Below are positions 23,251-33,470 of a stretch of DNA of 64,000 nt, piece after piece. Below the pieces are notes generated by a model. It made no database searches and was not told where the DNA came from. It worked only from the letters and a program-made list of their open reading frames with translations. A program made the translations under genes and the position numbers. The DNA comes from Artemisia argyi (Eukaryota > Streptophyta > Magnoliopsida > Asterales > Asteraceae), in assembly GCA_030686995.1 (NCBI GenBank), contig CM060708.1, positions 181,768,115-181,832,114 on the forward strand. The letters are read 5' to 3'. How positions within the stretch are numbered: the stretch's first letter is position 1; each line of letters opens with the position of its first letter.

Positions 23251-23293
23251 GAATATTGCCCTCAATATTCAAAGTACTTGGTGTCCCACCAAG
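23251..23293 (-). other. Double hairpin beside an inner purine tract (E3)
   Basis: Hairpin 2 is gaatattg/caatattc (23251-23258, 23263-23270) with a four-base loop. Hairpin 1 is cttggtg/caccaag (23277-23283, 23287-23293) with a three-base loop. Flanks match E2, but the hairpin 1 stem sequence is entirely different. Confidence 0.65.
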
Positions 23294-23509
23294 ACTTAGA
23301 ACGTAAGAAGGTAATACTATTAACCTTTTATTTTACCCTATTTACATACAAACTCACTTTTTTCTTTTTATTTGTCTTATACCACTTTTTTTTGAAAAAA
23401 TATTTACATATGTACAACATGTGGTTCGTCTCCCCCACACTAGGGTGTTAGAAAGGGATGAGAAGACAGAAATATGGGTGACGACCCATATTGCTACTGT
23501 TTTTGATTA

Positions 23510-23670
23510 CCGAGTCGCTAGCTTGACTCGACCTCGAATTGAGTTGTCCATGAGGTAGCTACTGTTTTTGATTACCGAGTCGCTAGCTTGACTCGACCCC
23601 GAATTAAAATTGTCCTTGGGGAAACTTGTTTTTTTTAACCGAGTCGCTAGCTTGACTCGACCCCGAATTT
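23510..23670 (-). repeat. Triple gagtcgctagcttgactcga module
   Basis: Three direct copies (starting near 23512, 23576 and 23640) with spacings of about 64 bp share accgagtcgctagcttgac and tcgacc(c/t)cgaatt. The module is present once in E2 at 17278-17305. Confidence 0.85.
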
Positions 23671-23683
23671 ATTGGTCCATGGG

Positions 23684-24838
23684 TTAAGTTTGGAGATCCG
23701 GGACAACCATTGGTTGTATGTCCCCTCCAAAATAGTGTTTTAACCGATGACCATTTACTTTAAAATTGGGACCGTCGGGTTGCAATAACTCAACAGTTCT
23801 GTATGGGTATACTTTGGTTATAGTAAATGGTCCAGACCAACGGGTTTTTAGTTTTCCCGAGAAAATTTTTAATCTTGAATTGAAAAGAAGAACTCTGTCA
23901 CCAACGTTGAAAATGCGGTTCTTAATTTTAGAGTCATGTATCTTCTTAGTCTTTTCTTTATAGATTAAAGAATTTTCGTAAGCTTGATCACGTAATTCAT
24001 TTAGTTCATTTAGTTGAACTTTACGGTGATCACCCGCTGTCTGAAGGTCGAAATTTGCATGTTTTAAGGCCCAATAGGCCTTATGTTCTAATTTGATCGG
24101 AAGATGACATGCTTTCCCGTACACTAGCTTATATGGAGTACACCCGATGGGTGTTTTGTAAGCAGTGCGGAAAGCCCATAATGCATCGTCCAGCTTATCC
24201 GACCAAGAGGCACGGTTTTCACCAACCGTCCTCTCGAGAATTCTCTTTATACCCCGATTTGAGACCTCCACCTGCCCACTTGTTTGGAGGTGGTATGCTG
24301 TAGAAAGACGGTGAGTTACACCATATTTCAGCATTACACTTGCAAATTGTTCATTGCAAAAGTGAGTACCACAATCACTGATAATGGCACGAGGAGTCCC
24401 GAATCTGGCAAAGAGAGACTTTAAAAATTTAACAAATACTCAGGCATCATTGGTGGGTAAGGCTTTTGCCTCAACCCATTTTGACAGATAGTCGACAGCC
24501 ACGAGTATATACTTATTCCCTCGTGAAGACGGGAATGGCCCCATAAAATCAATGCCCCACATATCAAATATTTCACAGACTTGGATGGTGTTTTGCGGCA
24601 TCTCATTCTTTTTCGAAATATTCCCGTGACGCTGGCAAGCCTCACAGGTTTTGATAAGTTCATGGGCGTCTTTATAGATCGTGGGCCAAAAGAATCCTGA
24701 ATCAAACACCTTTTTTGCGGTGTAGTTTGGGTTATGATGTCCCCCCGTGGGTCCATCATGACAAGCTTTAAGAATTTCCATGGCTTCTTGGCCATGGACA
24801 CACCGTCGGATGACTTGATCCGCACATATTTTAAACAA
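23684..24838 (-). pseudogene. E3 integrase (two stops)
   Basis: Ty3/gypsy integrase, reading from 24838 to 23684 in one frame. The N-terminal zinc domain shows the HHCC pattern (HDGPTGGHH, then CEAC). The catalytic core has its first Asp in GIDFMGPF, the second in the stretch between the stop at 24440-24442 and 24334, and the Glu in SGQVEVSN. The C-terminal part ends LKHYFGGD...PDLQT before a TAA. Inactivating breaks are a TGA at 24440-24442 and a TAA at 24893-24895 that separates it from RNase H. There is no chromodomain, as expected for the Athila lineage. Confidence 0.9.
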
Positions 24839-24892
24839 GTAGAGGTCGTCCCAGAAGTAATGTTTTACATCTTTAAAGAATTTTCTTTTCTG

Positions 24893-25093
24893 TTAGGACG
24901 ACATCCCTTTCACAACAAAATTTCCCGCACGGTAATTTGCAAAGTCGGCAAACCATGGGGTGGTGGCATTATCCTGGGTAAAGATTAGATTTAGAGTCTC
25001 TAGAGGAAAAGTTTCATTTATTTCTTTTCTCTCGAGAATATCCTGATGAGGATTTTCTAACCGGGACAAGTGATCAGCTGCAAGGTTCTCTGC

Positions 25094-25124
<31 letters not shown>

Positions 25125-25237
25125 TCTCTTATGAGAATATCGAATTCCTGGAGGAGCAGGACCCAACGGAGCAGTCTTGGCTTTGCATCCTGTTTAGTGA
25201 ACACGTATTTCAAAGCCGAATGGTCCGTATACACCAC
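24893..25237 (-). pseudogene. E3 RNase H C-terminal part and connection
   Basis: The segment begins at the YTDHSAL motif that carries the third catalytic Asp of RNase H, continues through [12 protein letters not shown] and [11 protein letters not shown], and runs into the linker before integrase. It contains nine consecutive lysines encoded by an A27 tract (T27 at 25097-25123 on the plus strand) where related elements, as I recall, have about two. A frameshift near 25240-25252 separates it from the preceding RT/RNase H frame. Confidence 0.85.
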
Positions 25238-25251
25238 GCTTTTGTTTAAGA

Positions 25252-26560
25252 TTAAGACCGAAATTTTTCGAAGGCATATACCACAACTAATAATTCTTTT
25301 TCTGTGGTGGTATAGTGTGTTTGAGCCTCATTCATGGTCTTACTTGCGTAGTGTATTGGCTGGAAATGTTTGGTTTTGCGTTGCCCCAGAACTGCACCAA
25401 TAGCATAATCGCTAGCATCGCACATAAGTTCAAAGGGTAAGTCACAGTCGGGGGCAACAAGGATTGGTGCCTCAGTAAGCCTTTTCTTTAAAATTTCAAA
25501 AGCTTCGATGCACTCTGGTGAGAAGATAAAAGGAGCATCCTTTTTAAGAAGATGAGTCATGGGCCGGGCTATTTTGGAGAAATCTTGTATGAATCTCCGA
25601 TAGAACCCGGCATGGCCTAGAAAACTCCTTATTCCTTTAACAGTGGTGGGATGAGGCAGTTTAGCAATAACATCAATTTTGGCCTTATCGACCTCAATCC
25701 CACTTTTTGAAATTTTATGGCCGAGGACAATGCCCTCCTTAACCATAAAATGGCTCTTCTCCCAGTTTAGACAAAGATTAGTGTTTTCACAACGTTGAAG
25801 CATTTTTTCTAAATGGGAGAGGCATGAGTCGAAAGAATCCCCGATGACTGAGAAGTCATCCATGAATACCTCCATGGTTTTTCCAATCATGTCATGGAAA
25901 ATAGCCATCATTCACATTTGGAAAGTGCCTGGAGCATTGCATAACCCAAAAGGCATGCAGCGATAGGCAAATGTCCCGTAAGGGCATGTGAAGGTAGTCT
26001 TATCTTGATCCTGTGGATCAATGGGAATTTGGAAGTAACCCGAGAAGCCGTCGAGGAAACAATAGTACTCGTTTCCCGCTAGTCTTTCGAGCATTTGGTC
26101 CATAAAAGGGCAGAGGAAAATGGTCTTTGCGGGTGGCTTCGTTAAGCATTCTGTAATCAATACATACTCGCCACCCTGTAACCAAACGAGTTGGTATTAA
26201 CTCGTTGTCCTCATTTGTGATAACCGTAATGCCACCCTTCTTTGGAACACAATGAATTGGGCTAACCCAAGGACTATCTGATATAGGGTAAATCAATCCC
26301 GCATCAAGAAGGTTGATAACTTCTGCTTTTATAAGTTCGTGGATTTTTGGATTTACCTTTCTTTGATGTTGTACGGTAGGTTTAAAGTCCTCTTCCATTA
26401 GGATTTTGTGTGTACAAAAATCCGGGTTTATACCCTTTATGTCTGAGAGCTTCCAAGCAATTGCTTGCTTGTGGGACTTTAAAAGCTTAAGCAGCGCAGT
26501 TTTCTCCTCATCCTTTAAGTCTTTTGCAATAATGACTGGTAACTTATCGTTACCTTCCAA
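25252..26560 (-). pseudogene. E3 reverse transcriptase and RNase H start
   Basis: The N-terminal RT text (26560-26108) includes SPWVSPIHCVPKKGG and WRVCIDYRMLNEATRKDHFPLPF. A one-base insertion in the T/A run at 26104-26107 then shifts the frame, and LDGFSGYFQIP (first catalytic Asp) and the FMDDF active-site box follow. RNase H begins with LMCDASDYAIGAVLGQ and [15 protein letters not shown], its first catalytic residues. A TGA at 25912-25914 lies just before the FMDDF part. RT converts the element RNA to DNA; this copy cannot be translated whole. Confidence 0.92.
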
Positions 26561-26653
26561 GAATGCATATTCTAGATGAGGAGGCAGGTCCTTAAGTTCA
26601 ACCTCGGGGAAGTCATCATTTTTCTCAACATATTTGACTTCCTCCTTATGAAG

Positions 26654-27691
26654 TTATGGAGGTAGAACAGGAATGGGAGAAGGATCTTTGTTCAATAACT
26701 TCTCAAGGAGAAGTACATCCCCCTCCGGGTCAATCTCTTGGTAATCAATTCCTTCGGGAACTGAATCACTTTGGAGAAAGGCCTCTAATTCCTCAAGGAG
26801 AAAATCACTTCCCTCAAACGGAGTGAGGGAAGGAGAAGAATTAGCGATTATGGGATCAGAAGAAGTAGTGGGATTGCCACTCGGAAAATTATCCGCGAAT
26901 CCAAGGAATTCTTGAGCATACTCCTCGGATGCAATGTCAATGATATCAATTCGGTTGACCGAATCAGCATTATAATTCGAGTATCTCGAGGTTTGATCAA
27001 GGTTAAACGTTATCGCTTCATTGCCAACTCGTAACGTGATTTCCTCATCGAAAACATCGATTAATGTACGTCCCGTTCTTAAGAATCCCCTCCCAAGAAT
27101 GAGAGGAACTCTTGGATCTGCATCGAAATCAACAACGACAAAGTCTGCCGGAAAATTGAACTTTCCCACTCTCACAAATACGTCCTCGGCAATACCGAGG
27201 GGACGTGAAATTGAACGGTCAGCAAGCTCGAGAGTTATGCATGTGGGACTAAGTGCCTGAAGAGAGAGCTTTTTCCAAACTGAGTGAGGCATTAAGTTGA
27301 TGCTTGCACCAAGATCGGCCAAGGCAAAACATTCAACCATACCCGGGAAAATACATGGTATTAGAAATCTCCTGGGGTCTCCTAGCTTTTCAGGAAGCTG
27401 TTTCAACAGAACCACATAGCAGTTCTCATTGAGTGGAGTTCATGCCATCTCAAACATTTTTTCTTTATTGCTCAACAGGTTTTTGATTGTCGATGTGAAT
27501 TTGGGCATTAAAAGAAGAGCATCCGCGAAACTAATATCGAAGTGTAGTTCTTGGAAAATCTGAAAGAATTTTTCCATCTGATGATTAGCTTTGTCACGGA
27601 TCTTCTGGTCTTGCAATCGTGAGGGATATGGAATTTTTGGTTTTGGGTTGGCTTTTGGATTTTCAACAGGACCTTCGGTAGTTTCAAACAC
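26654..27691 (-). pseudogene. E3 protease region (C-terminal Gag to protease)
   Basis: In the same frame as Gag. The part from 27691 to 27443 (RLQDQKIRDKANHQMEKFFQ...) is the Gag-protease linker typical of Athila, followed by a TGA at 27440-27442. The aspartic protease contains ALADLGASINLMP, with DLGAS as the active-site motif, and VPLILGRGFL. The acidic tail runs to a TAA at 26654-26656. Further in-frame codons connect to RT, so one long polyprotein is the ancestral form. Confidence 0.88.
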
Positions 27692-27838
27692 GACTCTTTT
27701 AGGAGGAGTCGGGACCGGGATAACTGGAGGAGGGATGTCATTGGTACCTTCGTTATTAGTAGGAAGTACCTTATCCGTTATATCCTCAGTTTCACATTCC
27801 TCTACAAGGATAGGAGAAGAGGTAGAGGGAGCTGTAGG

Positions 27839-28906
27839 TCATTGGTAAGAAACTCCACTTCTTGTAGTGATCGCCTTTACATCGCCCCTCGGATTAGCGA
27901 TCGTGTTGCTAGGTAAAGTAGTACCTGAGCCCGAGGGTCGATCATTTAAAGACTTCTGGAAATTAAACATTTGACTAACCAGCATTCTGTTCAGTTCTTC
28001 TTGGGATTTCATAAACTGTTTTAATAACTCATCATGTGATGGTCCAGTTGGAACAATGGCTTGATTTTGGTTTGGAAAATTTTGAGCCCGATTATTCTGG
28101 AAATTCCCATGTTGCTGATTGTTGTTACCCTGGAAGTGGTTTTGTTGTTGAAAATTACCCTGTAGGTAATTGTTCTGACCTTGATTACGGTTATAGTTCC
28201 CTTGGTTCTGATTTTGGTGAACCTGGTTTTGACCAGAGTTGAAATTACCTTGGTTATTATAACCTTGGTTCATTCGGTTCTGGTTCTGATTCTGGTTAAA
28301 ATTCTGGTTCCTGTTTTGAGGCTGATTAAACCCTGGTGGTCCGATATAGTTATTAGATCGATAGCTCAAAAGGTTTCGATCCCCTTGCGGTTGGTAAGAA
28401 TTACCTCCCGTGTTATAGGAACCTTGAGCTGCGGACACGTTTTCACGAGAAAAGCCACCGGAAGCTGGGCAATCTGTGTACGTATGTGGACCACCGCAAG
28501 TTTCACAACTTGGGTTAACAGTTTTGACCTGATTAGGATTATTCTGATGGATACGCAAAACTGCTGTGGACAAAGCATCCAGCCTTTTAGCTAGGATTGA
28601 TATTTCATTGCTTGCCGGAGTGTCTGACTTAAATGAGTCGTTCCTCTCAGCAGAGGAGTCCCAAAAATTATGATGGTCAGTCATGTTTTCGATTAAGTCA
28701 TAGCACTCTTCAGGGGTTCTTTTCATAAAGGTGCCCCCAGCAGCAGCATTGATGGTGTCACGCTGACGGAGTGTCAAACCATTATAAAAGGTGTCAATAA
28801 TGGTGACAAGAAGCATGTTATGATTAGGACACTTATCAATAGCAAGTTTGTAGCGTTCCCAATAATCACAAATGAACAGCTCCTTTAAAAAAGGTACACT
28901 ATTCAC
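27839..28906 (-). pseudogene. E3 Gag, N-terminally truncated
   Basis: The frame begins in the middle of the capsid region (DYWERYKLAIDKCPNH, FYNGL, DAAAGGTF) and contains a zinc knuckle with CX2CX3HX4C spacing (CETCGGPHTYTDC), then a long Asn/Gln-rich stretch, and ends at ITTRSGVSYQ with a TGA at 27839-27841. The start given is a GTG. The frame is open a further 40 or so codons to a stop near 28995 without an ATG. Compared with usual Athila Gag proteins the front third or more is absent, so it cannot form normal particles. Confidence 0.88.
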
Positions 28907-29404
28907 AAGGATACAATGGTAAGTTTTTAATCTTAGGTTTGGGAACTTATTATGTTTACACCCCCAGTTGGTAGGTGTTCTGCCTTGGTTTGCGGTGGTA
29001 AACTTTTATGTAATTATATTCACAGTAAAATGTTTTTGGCTTTTCGTGTATGGGTGAAAAAACTTGGAAAATATTTTTGAAACTGATTCGTTAACCGAAA
29101 TCGTCCCTTTAAGATTACTTGCAGGCTGGCGGGAGGAAATAAGTGGATCCCTCTTAAGTTCGCAATTTAATGTCAGAACTTACCTTAAACCAACTGTATA
29201 GGTTGTAATCGTAAAGATAACAAAGTAATTTAACTTCACAGTTCGTTTTGTTGTTTATGATTTGTTTGGTGTTGTTAACACTTCAGGAGAAATGTTAATG
29301 AACGTTTTCAGATATGATTTTAAAAATTTACAAAGTGGTGATATTTGTACAGGAGGGTTTTTGAAAACCACTAAACTTTTACCGTTTTGAAATACGCAAC
29401 AACC
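28907..29404 (-). other. E3 leader
   Basis: About 500 bp between the primer site and the remaining Gag frame. The 29090-29215 part matches the E2 leader. No start codon in frame with Gag was found, which fits a deletion joining leader to mid-Gag. Confidence 0.6.
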
Positions 29405-29422
29405 TCCCCGGCAGCGGCGCCA
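29405..29422 (-). promoter_or_regulatory. Primer binding site of E3
   Basis: Minus-strand TGGCGCCGCTGCCGGGGA, five bases inside the 5' LTR, identical to that of E2. Confidence 0.88.
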
Positions 29423-29427
29423 AATTT

Positions 29428-32400
29428 TGACTCCTCCCAAACCAACCAGTCAACCGTGTGCAGCTGATAGGCCCACCTGGGAGAAAGTGCAAGTTAATAT
29501 TGACCGTGGAAGTACAGGGAAATCCCCGGGTCGTTAAATCCCAACGAGATTGAAATTGTATTTGTAAACGATTAGGAAAGTGAGTGGTACTGAGGACAGT
29601 AACAAAGATGATTTGAGGGTTGATTATACTACTGATTGCTTGATATTTGGATAATATAAACTATAACAAAAATACAGATATAAGCACAAAAGCACAAATA
29701 AGAAAATCAGATAACAGACAGAGACAAGTGGTATTTAACAAGTTACAAACTACAGGGGGTAAAATTGAAACTTTTGAAAACTTAAAATTAAAGAAAATAG
29801 AAAATGAAATTGAAATTATGAAAATGATTATTATAATAATTAATTACTATTTAATTTATTAAAACTATTTAAAATCTAATTTAAACCTAAGTTAAATTAA
29901 CTGAAAGTTATAAATGCCACAAATTAAACTAAAAACTTATGAAAATTATTTCTAAACCTAAATTAGAACTTGAAGAAAGTATAAAAAATGAAAATAAATA
30001 TTTTTGTCTTTTTATGAGTATTTTATTAATTAAAAACTATTTAATTTAATTAATCTAATTAAACTATTTTAAATGACTATTATTACTAAATTACCTTAGA
30101 AAATTATGATAAAATTTATAAAACTATTTAAACACTACAGGAATACTAAAAAATTATAAAAAGTTGCTAAAAATTATATTTAAGCTAATTGACTAATTAA
30201 TTACTTATTAATTAATTTAAAGCAAATTTAATTAAATTAAATAAGAAAATTAGAAAATGGATAGTGGAAATTATGAAACTATTTTTTAAAAGTATTAACT
30301 ACTTTATAAAACTTAGAAAAAAATATAAAATTCTACTTTTGTTAATTAAAATTAAAGAAATCTATTTAATTACTAATATTACCTATTTAATTATTTAAAC
30401 TAATTTTAAATCTAATAAATAGTAAACTGCTTAGGAAAAATCTAAGAAAATTATTTTAACTACTTAAAGGTACTAGGTAATTTATAAAATTATAAAATTG
30501 GAAAAATGCTTATTAATAAGCTGAGATGAAAATTAATTAGATAATTTCTATTAAATAGAAGCTATCACTATAATTAAAGTTGGCTTTTTCTGGTTTTTCT
30601 TTTATAAAACTATTAAAATACTTAAATAATGAAACTTTTACAAAAACAACTACTTTGGAACCTCAGAATAAGCATTGAGAGTGCTTAATAGCTTATACAG
30701 TTGACTAATGTTGACCACACCAAGAAATAAGCTAAACTGGGTTATGTGGGGTCCACACTGATTAAGTAAGGTTCACCTAAGTTACTTGAACTAGTTTGAG
30801 TAAGTCTTAAGCAAATAAGCAGTAAGAATAAGCTACAAGACCTCAATAAGCAATTCCAAACCTACTTTCTGAGACAGAAATGGGACAAAGTTTCGAGCTG
30901 ATTCTAGGTGGGGTCCACTGGTCTAATGGTCAAACTAAGGGTCAGCTATTGAACCTGGGTAGGAGGGGGGTTGTAAAAGCCTAATTATGGGATATGGGAC
31001 CCACTGGGTTAGCCACAGATCACCACCAAAGTTGGGTGGGTGGAATATGGTCTGAGTGCACAGGGTACTGAGTTGCCCTGCAGTCCACTTTCAGCTCTTG
31101 CACAAGCTTGAGAAAAAATCTTAAAAATCAAATAAGCTTTGATTCCTAGAGTTTAGGTGGTATATTATAAGCACAAGAAATTTCAAGCTCTAAATTAGCT
31201 TCCTAAATTCTAGAAAAATCACCCAAGTTTTGAGAAATCTGAGAACAACACAATTTGACTTTTTGAATGATGAACTAACTTTGACTTTGATGAACTTCTG
31301 ATTGATCCTACTTGTTTAATAAGATGTTATAAGCTGATATTAAGTTAATTTAAGCTAGGTTATTAACTTATGAGATGATGTGATTAGACTTGGACTCAAA
31401 TTCCACCACAGTTAACTGTGGTGATGAATTAAGTATGATTTTGACTTTCTACCAACTGAGACTTGAATATTATTGTTTTTCTGAGCTAATGTTACACCAT
31501 ATGACTTAAACCAAGCAACAACAATAACTCAAACTACTTTTAGCACAGCTTAATAACCTGATCCAAACACATCTTTTTCTAGACTGTTTTGAGATTTAAG
31601 TAGCTAAGGGCTATAAGAGCTTATCCTACTGATCCAAAATGACTTATTATGTTATGTTAATTATATTTAAGCACTTAGAAACAAGTTTTAACCACAGATA
31701 CACACTAATACTAATTATGCTATGTTGACTGTTAAACTTTGATATTTTAGCAACTAGAAATTCCAACAAACAATATATCAATTTTATGTTATATTATCAT
31801 CATTTAAGACTGAATAAGCATAAAGTAACTGAGAAAGCAAGCAATAAGCAAAACAACAGTACAAAGGCGGAAATGAGATTTTTGATAACTTACAAGATTG
31901 CTTTCCTGCTCAAACCATGAACCAAGGACACAAAAACTTTTCCTAACATCCACCAATGGATTCTAACCCAGGACCATCCACAATATGCCCTGCTCCAATG
32001 CTTTTCACCAAGAACCAACCAGTTTGACCTTCATTGACTTTTTGTATTTTTGATTTTTTATATTACTAAACTGCTTTTAATGGTTTCTAATAGCTTTTAT
32101 AAGCTATCTAGGAGCTTAAGTGAGCTTAGGAATCCACTACACTTCACAGTAACAACAATTGAGCTTTTGAAATTTAAGAACTAGAAACTAAAATTGCATA
32201 AGATTGAACAGCCAAAGAAACTTGAAGTTTATTACTTAGAAAGAGTTACAATACACTGAAAACACTTAGAACACTGCTTAGAAGCTTAGGTTTACACTAG
32301 AAACTTGAAATTGCATTAAACAACATACACTTTTAAAAATAAACTAGATACTTGACTCCTCTGCTTCTCTTCCTTTTATAAGCTCAAATTAGGGTTTCTT

Positions 32401-33465
32401 GGATGACTTGGAGCTTTTCCCACTTCAATCTTGGCCCTCTATTCTTCTGCATTGATCATGACCGTTTAAATGAAAAATGGCGCCAAAGTCTTCCAAGTTA
32501 ACTTGGGGCCAAAGGTCTTCAATTAAGAATTATTGGAGTATTGTGGAGGTGTCAGGAGGCAAAGGGGAATGTTTTTATGCAAGTTGGGGCTTTATGGAAG
32601 AAAATAGAGGTTGTGGAGTGGTTTGGAGTGAGAATTGCATTAAATGGGGTGTGGGTTTGCTGTGAGGTGGAAAGGAGGGTTTAGGGGAGTAGGGGGTGAG
32701 GTGGAGAGATGAGGTGGTGGTGGAAATACCACCCTGGTTTCTGGTTTGCAGTGAGGAAGGAGGGGGTTGAACAGTGTGTGTGGTTTGGGCGGTTTTGGTT
32801 GGTCAAACGGGGTCAAACCCCGTATTATATAAAAGGGGTGGATGGGCTTGTTTTCTTTTGGGCCTAGGATAAGGGTGGGCTGGGTAAGGTTTTTGGATTG
32901 GTTTTGGTTGTGGTTTATATAACAAATAAGGGTCCGGTTGGTTGTGGTATTTATCAAGGACCAATTTTGTAATTTTGGCAAAGTTAAGGGGCTGTAATTG
33001 TGATTCTCCCAAAATGTTTTCAAGGACTTAACTTGCCAAATATGATAAACCAAGGACCAAATTTATAATTTTTCCATTTAAAAATATCCAGGGACCTTTT
33101 CTGTAATTTCTCAAACTCCAGGGACCATTATGTAAATTTGGATTTTTAAGGGACTGTGGTTGTAATTTCTCAAAATATTATCATAAGGACCAATTTTGTC
33201 ATTTTAGAATAGTACAAGGTTTATTTTATTAATTTCCCATTTTTAAACCTTAAGGACTAATTTTGACATTTTTGAAACTTGAGGGACTGAAACTGCCAAT
33301 TATGCAAACTTTGTACGTTTTTAATCTGTTTTTGCATATTTTGCATTTGAAACATATAAAACACACTTCTAAGATATTTTAAGTATTATGATGCATATTT
33401 GAGTGTTTTTGTATGTTTTGGCAGTTCAGATTGGTATAAAATGATGAGTATTTAGACACTCATCA
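29428..33465 (-). repeat. E3 5' LTR (4,038 bp)
   Basis: Full-length partner of the 18650-22685 LTR, with the TATA box at 32373-32380 and the E2F-like site at 32478-32488. The roughly 60 scattered differences from its partner are mostly single-base substitutions. Confidence 0.95.
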
Positions 33466-33470
33466 GGACC

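Larger units (their letters stand above)
22699..23683 (-). other. E3 3' untranslated region with conserved modules
   Basis: About 985 bp between the Pol stop and the polypurine tract. In element order it holds three copies of a gagtcgctagcttgactcga module (about 23510-23670), an inner purine tract, the double hairpin (23251-23293), a second inner purine tract and four hairpin modules (22740-23120). Short ORFs across it are incidental. Confidence 0.75.
18650..33465 (-). mobile_element. E3: Athila-like element with broken gag-pol
   Basis: A 14,816-bp element with LTRs of 4,036 and 4,038 bp, a ggacc TSD (18645-18649, 33466-33470), a tRNA-Asp-type primer site at the right and a polypurine tract at the left, reading leftward. 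Gag and Pol run in Athila order with the usual motifs but carry at least six in-frame stops and two frameshifts, and the N-terminal part of Gag is missing. A hand count gives about 60 differences between its LTRs (around 1.5%), so the insertion is fairly young. Confidence 0.95.

Noticed and set aside
28036..28594. Plus-strand ORFs opposite E3 Gag
   Set aside because: Shadows of the Asn/Gln-rich Gag codons on the other strand.
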